Shown here in pieces: positions 7,201 through 15,574 of a stretch of 28,657 nucleotides of DNA. The DNA lies in assembly GCA_025357895.1 (NCBI GenBank), contig JANYLL010000430.1, positions 1-28,657 of the forward strand. The letters run 5' to 3'. A program made the translations under genes and the position numbers. Each line of letters opens with the position of its first letter. Positions within the stretch are counted from its first letter, which is position 1. A model generated the notes under the pieces. It saw nothing but the letters and a program-made list of their open reading frames with translations, was not told where the DNA came from and searched no databases. This DNA comes from Ignavibacteriota bacterium. GTDB taxonomy: Bacteria > Bacteroidota > Ignavibacteria > Palsa-1295.

Positions 7201-9045
7201 ATCACGTTGGAGAGTTGCATTCAATAAAATATTCGGCAGTGGTTTCTTATCTTGTTCGAGTCCGGATACTTCTGCACTTATGCTGCCTACTAAATTATTC
7301 GCCGATAATCCCGATCCACTCAGATTTGCCTCGACCGAAACTTTGCTCGAATGAGGGAAAAAGGCCGCAAAATCTGAAACAGGAAAGTCTTTTGTTATGA
7401 CGTCAAAATCATAGGTCGCAATTTTTTCCGAGAAATTGATGGTTGCATACTTGCTCTTAAGTGAAGCACCGGAATGTAAAACAACCTCCGTATTCTCCAA
7501 GGCAAGATTACCGCCTCCGATCTTTCCGCCAAGATGAAGTTTTTCGATCTGATAATTTTTAAAACCCGTCGTGCCGTTTCCATCGAGAGTAAACTGAGCC
7601 TGCATCGTTTTAAGGTTCGTCCCTTTGCCTTTGATCGTAAAGGAAGAATTCAGATCACTCTTTACCGTAGGATCACGGAGTATAACGGCAAGGTCAACAT
7701 TCTTTGTAGAAAGATCGGCATCGTAGATCATCTCTGCTGATCGCAGATCAAGATGCCCCTTCCCACTAACGGTCCCGCCGGTAGAATGGATATCAAAAAT
7801 TGAAGTAAAGTTATTAGTAAACCCCGTGAAGGTCAGCTTCTCTATATTCACTATACCTAATGGCTGCATATCGGGGATATTCAAACCCGGCACATAGTTG
7901 CGTAATGTGCGGTCGCTCAGTGTATGTGCTTTCAGTGCAACATCAAGATATAGATTTTGCGGATGGTGTAGGTTTCGAATCTCGCCGGAGAATGACAAGT
8001 CCCCATCGTTTCGGAAACCTAATTTACCTTTTAGAATTTTCAGTTTCCCGAACTCGCCGTCGGCATTCAATTCAAGTGAGGGGCTGCCTTCTAAAAAAGT
8101 GAGGTCGGGAAGAAAATATTTTAATTCTGATTCATTAACAGCAAGTGCCCAAATTGATAATTTTGTATGAGAATGCTCAAGTGAGTCAAGCGGCTTTCCA
8201 TTCAAAACATGTAAAGGGTCTAAAAGCGCGCTGAGCCTGATATCACTTCTATCGGAAATCAGGTGAAGATCCGTAATTTCCGCATGAAGATCATTAAGGT
8301 AAGCGCCAAATTCGAGATGATGAAGAATGAAGGGATTTTTGCGGATCTCTTCAAAACTAAGATTATTAATTTGCACACGTTGATTTTTCCCACCTTCGAT
8401 ACGTGCACGCATATCAAGCTCAATATTTTGCAGACCAATATTGCTCCAATTTAGAGAAGGTAGTTTAGTAGATGCGTTCGTTATTGAGTGAAGAGGCTCA
8501 TTATAATCGCGAGCAGAAAATTTTCCATTTTCTATTCGTAAACTCTGAACATCAATTGTTAGATTAAAAGGCGATGAAGGTGAGGTGGTATTTTTCGATG
8601 CGAGCAAATGTTCGTAATTCCAAAGAGAGTCGCCGGATAATTTAACAAGTTGTATCGTCGGCGATCTTAAGATGAGAGCCGTTACAGGAATTTCTTTACC
8701 GCTGATAAGTTTCCAAAGGGAATAGCTGGTATAAACTTCGTTTGCGGAAATAATTTCAGTGCTATCGGAGTTCTGTAACTTCAGATGCACATCATAAATA
8801 GTGAAGCCGGAAATGAAATTTCCTTCAATTCTACCGAGTGTAAGTTTACCATTAATATTCTTTGCAACAAGACTTTCGATCTGTGAGCGGACTATATTTC
8901 GGAACCAGGAAGTCTGCGTAAAGGCACCGGCGAAGAAAAGAAGGAGGATAAAGAACATCACGATGAAGATCAATATCTTCATCGCTCTTTGCAGAAAACT
9001 TTTTTTGGGTTTCTGCGATGCTACTTTCTCTACTATCTCTTCCAA
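4249..9045 (-). CDS. tamB: TamB-like translocation/assembly module protein
   Basis: 1598 residues. TamB spans the periplasm and carries phospholipid toward the outer membrane. A membrane anchor lies at residues 22-43 after a basic start. Next comes a G-K-L-T-L-G-R-I-E-G-N-F-I-S-G-F segment, the usual opening of AsmA/TamB-type proteins, then over 1300 residues of repeated beta strands forming a groove. The last ~350 residues fit the conserved TamB C-terminal domain: E-F-T-P-V-T-G-T-I-T-F and G-N-P-V-I-D-I-T-A-E-Y, then S-Y-L-T-T-G-N-F, ending in aromatic F-R-F-S-Q. A TamA/BamA partner is not in the window. It is divergent from trmH, with about 155 bp between starts. Length suits the larger Bacteroidota forms. 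Confidence 0.85.
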   Translation of the reverse strand: MEEIVEKVASQKPKKSFLQRAMKILIFIVMFFILLLFFAGAFTQTSWFRNIVRSQIESLVAKNINGKLTLGRIEGNFISGFTIYDVHLKLQNSDSTEIISANEVYTSYSLWKLISGKEIPVTALILRSPTIQLVKLSGDSLWNYEHLLASKNTTSPSSPFNLTIDVQSLRIENGKFSARDYNEPLHSITNASTKLPSLNWSNIGLQNIELDMRARIEGGKNQRVQINNLSFEEIRKNPFILHHLEFGAYLNDLHAEITDLHLISDRSDIRLSALLDPLHVLNGKPLDSLEHSHTKLSIWALAVNESELKYFLPDLTFLEGSPSLELNADGEFGKLKILKGKLGFRNDGDLSFSGEIRNLHHPQNLYLDVALKAHTLSDRTLRNYVPGLNIPDMQPLGIVNIEKLTFTGFTNNFTSIFDIHSTGGTVSGKGHLDLRSAEMIYDADLSTKNVDLAVILRDPTVKSDLNSSFTIKGKGTNLKTMQAQFTLDGNGTTGFKNYQIEKLHLGGKIGGGNLALENTEVVLHSGASLKSKYATINFSEKIATYDFDVITKDFPVSDFAAFFPHSSKVSVEANLSGSGLSANNLVGSISAEVSGLEQDKKPLPNILLNATLQRDPTDASRRIDIITSSIADLTFRGKYNIEKIGLILGDRIQKISGAIKNRGKHGNDTLSVFGNNSFSCSDSLDLSYTANIKDLRPVAPFIPDVVLLGSGKLDGTVTGCENGLIAITTEGNIHNFLLKARRGNDSSGVPPIRLKDTKFSYLAEHITNNENTILHALRSEFTIHSDSVVKFNGMAIEKPDAIIRLNGGSLNYTLNTLLPNNLGIYLSGTGNVSNPDLTFQPDSLSLAFGKLFVWHNDNKPHITFGADGSIEMDTLSLIHPRPGNDPLLRFAERIKLGLKIKGDSISYAYITTPQLDLEDVPKFFPEPASASGLTNMSGRMTKMNAFMQGSLSHPQVRAELAIRKFTYNKVTIDTGKINLLYKDLTLTGSAVFHVDTADFSKESLRQGRENFIAAGNNSFRLDIDSIPLLFSLKKYPGYNADTAAIAKRLMSIRASGKDYPLDMFSPFVPVVADLHGLADIELTVNGSRENILYKGMVDVGKGSLLVPNTNLYYTINGKLLFSNEEMKFVDMKLANMISDDPHGQGVLNGSFLFKGFVVQSFKLTLATNRLTILSNASKETLKTLYGPLAIQTDGNPLIFSGTFDRPSLAGNINIVQGNLILPQSDVSAAELNDGITYKIKRETAIGDTLQLSDTLKRILQTIAEPDNGNEYNDTAFEIAAQNATTPQVNNQPEFTLEQLSFMDKLLYDLHISIPGNDVWFIVNLNKLYGVVKEQLHAEIKTDGTLSYIRNEPGTIPETDGVITLTDKSSFTFIKEFTPVTGTITFVKELGNPVIDITAEYTGPHRTPGGVDEVVRIKLIVEGTLNEPRLTMELYHKNNQGDFSRDYRQQDQVQADVLSYLTTGNFASDAPGQNSNNGLANAYYSAGSGILSSALTNLAKSDYIRGIGVVYGGAAGSKLNLTLGYKDVVFNLGGGINTTTGSLTSSDFAVEIPFSTFLPFKDANKFLFRGESHLGTDPFAQTLVQQPLFLGRFLFRFSQ

Positions 9046-9201
9046 TATCCTTTGCTAATCTAAGTATTATAATGTGCTCTTACTAACATAGGATGACCTC
9101 ACTGCGTTTGCCCCAAATGCGCGTATTATATGAGTTTTCTTTCATCAAAAAAACATTTCAGCGCAACCGGAGTCTATCCTACAGGCGTTCTGATACATAT
9201 A

Positions 9202-9804
9202 ATGGAAAAAGAAACAAATTGGAGCCGCAGTGAAAATCGGACTGTGCGCATGGAAAACACTTTGGCAAACCGCCAGCCGGGACTTGTGCTCGTTCTAGAA
9301 AATGTTCATGATCCGCATAATCTCGGAGCGATATTGCGTTCATGTGATGCTGTCGGAGTGATGCGAGTGATGATGGTCTATTATATTGAATCACTTCCCG
9401 AGATCGCAAAGACAAGTGCATCCGGTGCGTTGAAGTGGCTGAACTTTGAAAATTTTCGTTCGATACAATCTTGTTATGAGTCGTTGAAAAAGGATGGCTT
9501 TCAAATTCTTGCAACGAAAATCGAGCCTACTGCAAAAGAATTATATTCGTATGATCTTACTGTTCCTACTGCCATCGTTCTTGGCAATGAGCACCGTGGC
9601 ATTTCGAAAGAAGCTGCCGAAGGCGCAGACGGTCTTCTTTATATTCCAATGAAGGGTATGGTCGAGAGCGTGAATGTTTCCGTTGCATCGGCGATCTGTC
9701 TTTTTGAAACAATGCGCCAACGTAAAAGTAAAGGGATGTATGACTCTCCGCAACTTAGCGAAGAGATATTGCGTTCGGAATTACGATCATGGATAAAAAA
9801 ATAA
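9202..9804 (+). CDS. trmH: SpoU-class tRNA 2'-O-methyltransferase, TrmH-like
   Basis: Transfers a methyl group from SAM to a ribose 2'-OH, probably Gm18 of tRNA. All three SpoU motifs are present: motif 1 N-V-H-D-P-H-N-L-G-A-I-L-R-S-C-D-A-V-G, motif 2 V-L-G-N-E-H-R-G-I-S, and motif 3 I-P-M-K-G-M-V-E-S-V-N-V-S-V-A-S-A. The stretch A-N-R-Q-P-G-L before motif 1 and the ending Q-R-K-S-K-G-M-Y match TrmH rather than the rRNA enzyme RlmB. The frame is open from 9130, but family members begin shortly before motif 1, so ATG 9202 is preferred (9250 is possible). The long C-terminal tail of E. coli TrmH is absent. First gene of a long co-directional run. Confidence 0.88.
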   Translation: MEKETNWSRSENRTVRMENTLANRQPGLVLVLENVHDPHNLGAILRSCDAVGVMRVMMVYYIESLPEIAKTSASGALKWLNFENFRSIQSCYESLKKDGFQILATKIEPTAKELYSYDLTVPTAIVLGNEHRGISKEAAEGADGLLYIPMKGMVESVNVSVASAICLFETMRQRKSKGMYDSPQLSEEILRSELRSWIKK

Positions 9805-9829
9805 TTTCTACGTTAGCTAAAGACCGAAC

Positions 9830-12094
9830 TTGAACTCGCTCTCCCTTGCACTAACTTCCGGAAGCCTTTGGCTTTTTTTTCTCTCGCTGGCAGCGGGTTT
9901 TGCACTTTCAGTGTGGACATATCGACGCACTATTCCCAAAACTACTCCTCGCCGAAGAAATATACTCATAGCACTTCGTGCGTTCGGACTTGCCTTCTTA
10001 CTTTTTGTTCTTTTTCAACCGGTGCTCACCCTTACGAAGACGAGTGAGCTTTCTCCGCGAATTGCTTTGGTGCTTGATAATTCAAAATCTATGCGCTTAC
10101 CGCAATCGGGAATTGATACCTCCTGGAGTAAGAACAGAAAAACGGCGATGACTGCAAGTATTAAAAATGTAATTACTCAGGATGTGCTTTCCAACTCTGA
10201 GAAACTAAATACATTTTCCTTCAGTGAACAGACAGAAATTTTAAGCGGTAAAGCACCGGCATCATTTGATGCATTAAAGGCTGATGCCTCCGTAACCGAT
10301 ATTTCGTCTATTTTTTCTTATTTACAAAATGAACAGAAGACAAAAAACATCGGAGCAATCGTCCTCTATAGTGACGGAGCATATACAGCAGGATCGAATC
10401 CGATCTATTCTGCGGAAAAGTTAGGCGTTCCAGTCTATGCTGTAGGCCTGGGGGATTCTACGGAGATCAGGGATGTAGCACTTTCAGAGATTTTTACAAA
10501 TGAGGTGGCAACTATTAATGTTGCACAACCCGTAGACATAACAATTCATAGCGTCGGATCAAGAAGCGGCGACCGCGTTAACGTGTCATTATTTGCTGAA
10601 GGGGAGAAAATTGGGGAAGAAGCGATCTCTCTGAAGGAGGGTGCTAATGATAATACAACAAGTTTTTCCTTTATTCCAAAAAAAGAAGGAGTTGTAAAAC
10701 TTACGGCAAGAGTAACATCGAGTGATCCTTCGATGGATGCTACAGAAAAAAATAATCTTCGAATACGCTATGTAAATGTTCTGAAAAATAAATTCCGGAT
10801 CGTTCTCTTTGCCGGTTCGCCTAGTTCAGATGTGTCTTTTATTCGTGAATATTATGAAGGACGAAAAGAGATCGAATTTATTTCTTATGTTCAAAAGCAA
10901 GGTGCAGAATTTTATGAAGGAAATCCGACAGCAGATAAAGTCAAAGATGCCGATCTTGTGATTCTTATCGGTTTTCCTATTTCTTCAACATCGAACGAAG
11001 CCCTCGCCCTTGTTCGCAAATTGATCGCGGGAGAGTCGCGTCCGATGCTTTTCATACCGTCACGTACTCTCGATCTTGATAAACTCAGAGTCTTAGAGGA
11101 TGCAATGCCATTTTCACTCAAAGGAGCGGGGGCATCCGGTAACGAGATGAAAGTTGCAACCGCTCTATCACCTGACAAAAAAGATAACCCGGTCTTCCGG
11201 GCAAAAAGCGAACAGACTTCACAAACAAAATGGGAAAGCCTTGCACCGCTTATTAAAACGGAAACTCATTTTGCGGCAAAACCTGAAAGCGAGGTTCTTG
11301 CTGAAGCAACGATTCAGGGTGTGAAGCTTGGTGAGCCGCTTGTGATTTCACGTACAGTCGGCAAGTCGCGCCAGATCGCATTTACCGGTTATGGGCTATG
11401 GCAATGGAAGTTAACTTCGTTCGGCAGGGAACGGGCATTTGCATCGCTCTCCAGAAAAAAAGATTCGACAATGAGCGAAAGTGCACTTGATGTTTTTTTA
11501 GGGAATTCAACTCGTTGGCTTGTGACTCACGACGATCAGAAACGTGTACGCATTGCTCCGACGAGAAAGCTTTATGATGCAGGAGAAAAAATAGAATTTG
11601 CAGGTCAGATATATGACGAGAGTTTTATTCCTTTCGATGGAGCAATTGTAACGTTGAAGATCATGGGGGCAAGTCTTTCTTCACCAATAGAATTAACCCT
11701 TGAACCGTTAACGAACGGCAGATATTCTGCAAAACTTTTGCAAGGTCTTGCCGCCGGAGATTATACGTATAGCGGTGAAGCGAAGCTGGACGGAAAAACC
11801 CTTGGCTCCGACGGCGGAAGATTTAATGTAGGTGACTACTCTCCGGAATTTGCAGAGCCGAGAATGCGCAGCGATATTTTACGTTCGCTTGCGGAACAGA
11901 CCGGCGGAAAATTCTACACGCCTGAAACTGCTGGATTGCTCATGAATGATATTGAAGCAAGTTCAAATTTCCATGCAAAGAAAATAGAGGAGAAAAAAGA
12001 TTACGAAGGTCGTAATATGTGGCAGTTGCTTATTCTTGCTGTCATGTTCTTTAGTACAGAATGGTTTATTCGCAAACGAACAGGAATGCTATGA
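9830..12094 (+). CDS. vWA-domain membrane protein with amidotransferase-like fold region
   Basis: 754 residues, starting at TTG 25 bp after trmH; no in-frame ATG fits better. Two N-terminal membrane segments lie at about residues 10-28 and 44-66. A von Willebrand A domain follows, whose metal site D-N-S-K-S-M begins at Asp83, with a later I-V-L-Y-S-D-G-A-Y strand. The central part (R-I-V-L-F-A-G-S-P ... L-V-I-L-I-G-F-P) resembles the class I glutamine-amidotransferase-like fold seen in large Bacteroidota vWA proteins. A last membrane segment (W-Q-L-L-I-L-A-V-M-F-F) precedes a basic tail. Related to BatA-type proteins in layout. The target is unknown. Its stop overlaps the next ATG. Confidence 0.75.
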   Translation: MNSLSLALTSGSLWLFFLSLAAGFALSVWTYRRTIPKTTPRRRNILIALRAFGLAFLLFVLFQPVLTLTKTSELSPRIALVLDNSKSMRLPQSGIDTSWSKNRKTAMTASIKNVITQDVLSNSEKLNTFSFSEQTEILSGKAPASFDALKADASVTDISSIFSYLQNEQKTKNIGAIVLYSDGAYTAGSNPIYSAEKLGVPVYAVGLGDSTEIRDVALSEIFTNEVATINVAQPVDITIHSVGSRSGDRVNVSLFAEGEKIGEEAISLKEGANDNTTSFSFIPKKEGVVKLTARVTSSDPSMDATEKNNLRIRYVNVLKNKFRIVLFAGSPSSDVSFIREYYEGRKEIEFISYVQKQGAEFYEGNPTADKVKDADLVILIGFPISSTSNEALALVRKLIAGESRPMLFIPSRTLDLDKLRVLEDAMPFSLKGAGASGNEMKVATALSPDKKDNPVFRAKSEQTSQTKWESLAPLIKTETHFAAKPESEVLAEATIQGVKLGEPLVISRTVGKSRQIAFTGYGLWQWKLTSFGRERAFASLSRKKDSTMSESALDVFLGNSTRWLVTHDDQKRVRIAPTRKLYDAGEKIEFAGQIYDESFIPFDGAIVTLKIMGASLSSPIELTLEPLTNGRYSAKLLQGLAAGDYTYSGEAKLDGKTLGSDGGRFNVGDYSPEFAEPRMRSDILRSLAEQTGGKFYTPETAGLLMNDIEASSNFHAKKIEEKKDYEGRNMWQLLILAVMFFSTEWFIRKRTGML

Positions 12095-12834
12095 TGGAAG
12101 TCCGAAGTTTAATGTCCGAAGTCCGGAGCAGGTTGTGGATAGCTCTTTCTTTGTTATGCCTGTTAACGAGTAATAGTTTTGCTCAGCCAAAAGCTGATAG
12201 TGTAACTGCTCCGCTCGATGGATACAGACATTTTATTATGCCGAGCGCTAAACCTATCAATGGAGGGTATGTTGGATTTTGGGAATTGGCTTTTGTGAAT
12301 GCAGGTATAGGGTTTGGTAATATCTCATTTAGCGGCGGAATTACCGTGCTGCCGACAGTTGCATTCAGATCACAGTTCGCTTTTTTACAAGCAAAAGCTA
12401 CTCTTGCCGATGAAGGCGGGATCTCATTCGCATTAGGTGCAAATTTATTGCGATTGACAAGCCAGTTTTTATATCTGCATGCTTTTGCTTCTGCTACTAT
12501 GGAAATGCAAAATGAAACGCGGTACACAGCGCTTATCTTTTTGAAAGCTTATGGGAATGACTTTCCCGCAATTACCGTGGCTCCTTATGGCATGTTTGGT
12601 TTTAGTTACGGCAGTCCACTCGGAGTTGGTATCGGATTTGATACTCCGATCAAAGGTGTACCGAATACGAGGGTTGTAGCCGAAATCTGGAATCACGATC
12701 TTTCGACACCGAGTAAGATTGCACTGCTTTTTGCCGTTCGACTAGAGAACGAACGATTTAGTTCGGATTTCGGGTTTATGTATTTCTCTTTACCGCTTCT
12801 AGCCCCGGTTGCGAATTTTGTCTGGAGATTTTAA
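12091..12834 (+). CDS. Exported barrel-like protein of unknown function
   Basis: About 247 residues. ATG 12091 overlaps the previous stop (ATGATGG), favouring translational coupling. ATG 12112 is an alternative that would shorten the part before the signal peptide. The hydrophobic core W-I-A-L-S-L-L-C-L-L is followed by cleavage at S-F-A-Q. The mature part is rich in Gly and aromatic residues in alternating strands and ends in F-V-W-R-F, as outer-membrane barrels do. The first 11 codons are made of a degenerate 7-bp repeat and look like an added extension. I do not recognise the family. Confidence 0.65.
   Translation: MMEVRSLMSEVRSRLWIALSLLCLLTSNSFAQPKADSVTAPLDGYRHFIMPSAKPINGGYVGFWELAFVNAGIGFGNISFSGGITVLPTVAFRSQFAFLQAKATLADEGGISFALGANLLRLTSQFLYLHAFASATMEMQNETRYTALIFLKAYGNDFPAITVAPYGMFGFSYGSPLGVGIGFDTPIKGVPNTRVVAEIWNHDLSTPSKIALLFAVRLENERFSSDFGFMYFSLPLLAPVANFVWRF
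12097..12124 (+). repeat. Degenerate heptanucleotide tandem repeat (GAAGTCC x4)
   Basis: Four successive 7-mers, GAAGTCC, GAAGTTT, AATGTCC and GAAGTCC, run without gaps. They encode the residues between the start codon and the signal peptide of the 12091 gene. Confidence 0.7.
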
Positions 12835-12852
12835 CTTTCTTTGAATAATCTC

Positions 12853-13305
12853 ATGAAAACCTATTTTTTCGTTCTTCTTTTTCTTATTGGCGTTTCGTCA
12901 ACCTCCATTTCTCAAGAGATGAAGATCTCAAGAAAACAGGTCCCGGCTTCTGTATTGAATTCATTCAAGAGCACATATCCAAAAGCAAAGATCAAGGGTA
13001 CAAATATCGAAACAAAGGAAGGTGTAGCCTATTACGAAATCGAGAGTAAAGAGGGTAAAACCAAGCGCGACGTTCTCTACTCAAAAGATGGAAAAGTAAT
13101 GGAGATCGAAGAAATGATATCTGCTGATCAACTTCCGCAGCAGGTTATGGAAGCCCTGACAAAAAATTATTCGAACGCCAAAGTCAAAAGTATAGAGAAA
13201 AATATTCAAGGTGTTGTGACAACCTACGAAGTGATTTTGCAAAATGGAAAAAAGAAAACGGAAATCGTTTTTTCCGCTGATGGAAAAATTACGAATACAA
13301 AGTAA
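12853..13305 (+). CDS. Exported protein with two tandem PepSY-like domains
   Basis: 150 residues from ATG 12853 (an upstream in-frame TTG at 12841 is less likely). The signal peptide ends I-S-Q. Two repeats of about 60 residues follow. Each begins with Q-(V/L)-P and a helix ending in Y-P-K-A-K or Y-S-N-A-K, continues with Y-E-(I/V) strands, and closes with S-K-D-G-K or S-A-D-G-K. This is the pattern of the PepSY-like family (beta-lactamase-inhibitor-like, PF11396) common in Bacteroidota. Probably a periplasmic binding or inhibitory protein. It lies 37 bp before tolC in the same run of genes, so it may be co-expressed with the efflux system. Confidence 0.75.
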   Translation: MKTYFFVLLFLIGVSSTSISQEMKISRKQVPASVLNSFKSTYPKAKIKGTNIETKEGVAYYEIESKEGKTKRDVLYSKDGKVMEIEEMISADQLPQQVMEALTKNYSNAKVKSIEKNIQGVVTTYEVILQNGKKKTEIVFSADGKITNTK

Positions 13306-13342
13306 CGAATGATACCCATGAGAGGATGAAACCTCGTTTAAC

Positions 13343-14632
13343 ATGATCTTTTTATATTTCATGCTAAAAGCAGAGAAACCTGATTTTTTCCGCAGCTTAA
13401 GCTGGGCAGCTGCCGTTTTATTTTTCGCTTTTTCCTACGGATCGGTTTTTTCCCAGCCAAGAACCGTAGATGATTATTTGGTTGCGGCCAGACGCTATAA
13501 TGCCTCTCTCGTCGACTATCAAAATCAACTTGCTTCGCTCACCTATGATAGTTCTAAGATCAGAGCGTCGTACTTGCCCAAAGTAAATTTCAATAGTCTC
13601 GCCATGATCGCTCCGACGATTGGCGGATTTGGCTACGATGGTGCAATAACGAACGGTGGAAATTACAGCGCTTTGGTTGCTGCTTCGCAAGACCTTTTGC
13701 AAGGAGGAAATCGTGATCTGCAATTAGCAAAACTCAATAATCAGCGACAATCCATTGCAACAACTCTGATCCTTAGTGAACGCGATCTCGTAAAAAATAT
13801 CACTTCGCAATATGTTGCTGTATATTCGGATCTGAGTGCAGCACAAGCAGCAGAAGCCAATGTGAAATTACTCGACGAGCAGGTTCTGCTCTTAAAAGGA
13901 TTCGTGAGCAAAGGCGTGTATTCGCAATCGGATTATCTGAATCTTCTCATTGCGCGGAATCAGCAAGAGATTGCCTTATTACAGGCGCGAACACAATATA
14001 GGACTGATCTTTATAAACTCAATCTCCTGGCAGGCATTTCTGATTCTACAACTGTTATTTTGAGCGACCCCCAACTGGGTTCAAGCCCAGCAATTCCTTT
14101 ATATCAATCTCTTCGTGTGCGACAATTTACTTTGGATAGTTTGTCCATTGAATATGACCGATCATTGCTGGATTGGACGTATAGACCAAAGTTTGGATGG
14201 TTTGCTGATGCCGGTTTGAATACATCTGATCTGAAAAATGCGTATCATAATCTGGGATTTAGTGTCGGATTGAATTTTTCTATTCCGATCTATGACGGAG
14301 GTCAGCGAAATTTTGAATACGAAAAATTTAATCTGGCGCATAACACCATCGCTGCAAGATCGCGTGTTTTTTTTATCGAGACAAATATCCAACGTAATAT
14401 GCTCGCAGACCAATTACAAGCACAAGATTCATTGATAGTGCAGTATCGTAAACAACTCGAGAGCATTAATGAGCTTATTCAATTCCAGAAGCTGCAACTC
14501 AAACAAGGTAACTTGAAAATCAATGATCTTCTGCTTACATTCAATTTGTTGAATAATGCAAGATCAAGTATGCGACAGACTGTAATTTTGAGGTCACAGA
14601 CGATTATCGAATTGAATTATCTCAATCAATAG
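13343..14632 (+). CDS. TolC-family outer-membrane efflux channel
   Basis: 429 residues. The signal peptide has core A-A-A-V-L-F-F-A-F and ends F-S-Q. The mature part has two similar halves typical of the outer-membrane efflux family: long helices rich in Gln, Leu and Ala (S-A-A-Q-A-A-E-A-N-V-K-L-L) and strands near G-L-N-F-S-I-P-I-Y-D-G-G-Q-R, the usual second-half signature. ATG 13343 gives a 6-residue extension over ATG 13361; either may be used. First of three genes forming a tripartite exporter, 9 bp before the adaptor gene. Confidence 0.88.
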   Translation: MIFLYFMLKAEKPDFFRSLSWAAAVLFFAFSYGSVFSQPRTVDDYLVAARRYNASLVDYQNQLASLTYDSSKIRASYLPKVNFNSLAMIAPTIGGFGYDGAITNGGNYSALVAASQDLLQGGNRDLQLAKLNNQRQSIATTLILSERDLVKNITSQYVAVYSDLSAAQAAEANVKLLDEQVLLLKGFVSKGVYSQSDYLNLLIARNQQEIALLQARTQYRTDLYKLNLLAGISDSTTVILSDPQLGSSPAIPLYQSLRVRQFTLDSLSIEYDRSLLDWTYRPKFGWFADAGLNTSDLKNAYHNLGFSVGLNFSIPIYDGGQRNFEYEKFNLAHNTIAARSRVFFIETNIQRNMLADQLQAQDSLIVQYRKQLESINELIQFQKLQLKQGNLKINDLLLTFNLLNNARSSMRQTVILRSQTIIELNYLNQ

Positions 14633-14641
14633 AAATTCACA

Positions 14642-15574
14642 ATGAGTACGATAAATAGTTTTACGATCCTTATGTTGCTGAGTGCAGCGCTCGCCGCTGC
14701 TGGCTGCGGCGGTAAGAAAGAAGTGACGGAAACAGTAAAAGTAAAAGTGCCCGTGACGATCACACATCCTGTTATAGGTCCGATCTCCGAAGCAATGAGA
14801 CTTACGGCAACATCTTCGTATCAGAGGAAGAACATTGCATCTGCTTCTCTGCAAGGATATATTTTTCGTATTGATGTAGCTATTGGTGATCATGTTTCTA
14901 AAGGTCAGCCTCTGTTCATTATGCAAACGAAGGAAGCCCATGCTCTCACAAACAGTACACTCCCTGATTCGCTGAAGATCTTTAGCGGGAAAGTAACCAT
15001 TGTGGCTCCTGCATCCGGTATTATAACATCTGTATTACGCCAAACAGGAGATTATGTGCAGGATGGCGAGCAAGTATGCATCATTGCCGATATTGGCAGT
15101 TTTGCTTTTGTTCTGAGTGTTCCGTATGATCAAATTCGATTTGTGAGGATCGGAGAAGCCTGCGAATTATTATTACCTGATAGTTCAAGACTTCCGGGCA
15201 GAATAACCAAAAAGTTATCAACTCTTGATGCTGCCTCCCAAACGCAAAATTATTTAATCACTCCAACATCTTCGGCAAGTGTTCCTGAAAATATTATCGC
15301 GCAGGTTAATTTATCCACAAGGGAAAAATCCCATGCAGTCTTGCTTCCAAAACAGGCCGTACTCACGGATGAAACAATGCAAAATTTTTGGGTGATGCAA
15401 TTAAAGAATGATAGCATGGCAGTTAAAGTACCTATAGAAAAAGGAATTGAGACCGATGACTCCGTTGAGATTACTTCTCCGGCAATGTCTATTGAGGATA
15501 GATATATTCTTACCGGAAATTACGGAATGGAAGATTCGGCATTGGTAACAATTTCAAAGAAGAGCGGTGAATAA
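14642..15574 (+). CDS. RND efflux periplasmic adaptor, lipoprotein, hairpin-less
   Basis: 310 residues. The N-terminus has a relaxed lipobox before Cys22 (L-A-A-A-G-C). The two halves of a lipoyl domain are at about residues 68-96 (G-Y-I-F-R-I-D-V-A-I-G-D-H-V-S-K-G) and 117-150 (V-A-P-A-S-G-I-I ... G-D-Y-V-Q-D-G). A beta-barrel domain and a C-terminal membrane-proximal domain follow. Only about 20 residues separate the lipoyl halves, so the helical hairpin that usually reaches TolC is absent. The adaptor links the pump to the channel in classical systems. It overlaps the RND gene by 8 bp. Confidence 0.85.
   Translation: MSTINSFTILMLLSAALAAAGCGGKKEVTETVKVKVPVTITHPVIGPISEAMRLTATSSYQRKNIASASLQGYIFRIDVAIGDHVSKGQPLFIMQTKEAHALTNSTLPDSLKIFSGKVTIVAPASGIITSVLRQTGDYVQDGEQVCIIADIGSFAFVLSVPYDQIRFVRIGEACELLLPDSSRLPGRITKKLSTLDAASQTQNYLITPTSSASVPENIIAQVNLSTREKSHAVLLPKQAVLTDETMQNFWVMQLKNDSMAVKVPIEKGIETDDSVEITSPAMSIEDRYILTGNYGMEDSALVTISKKSGE

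Noticed and set aside
7860..8170. Plus-strand frames opposite tamB
   Set aside because: They lie inside the TamB coding region, have low-complexity basic translations and no start context.
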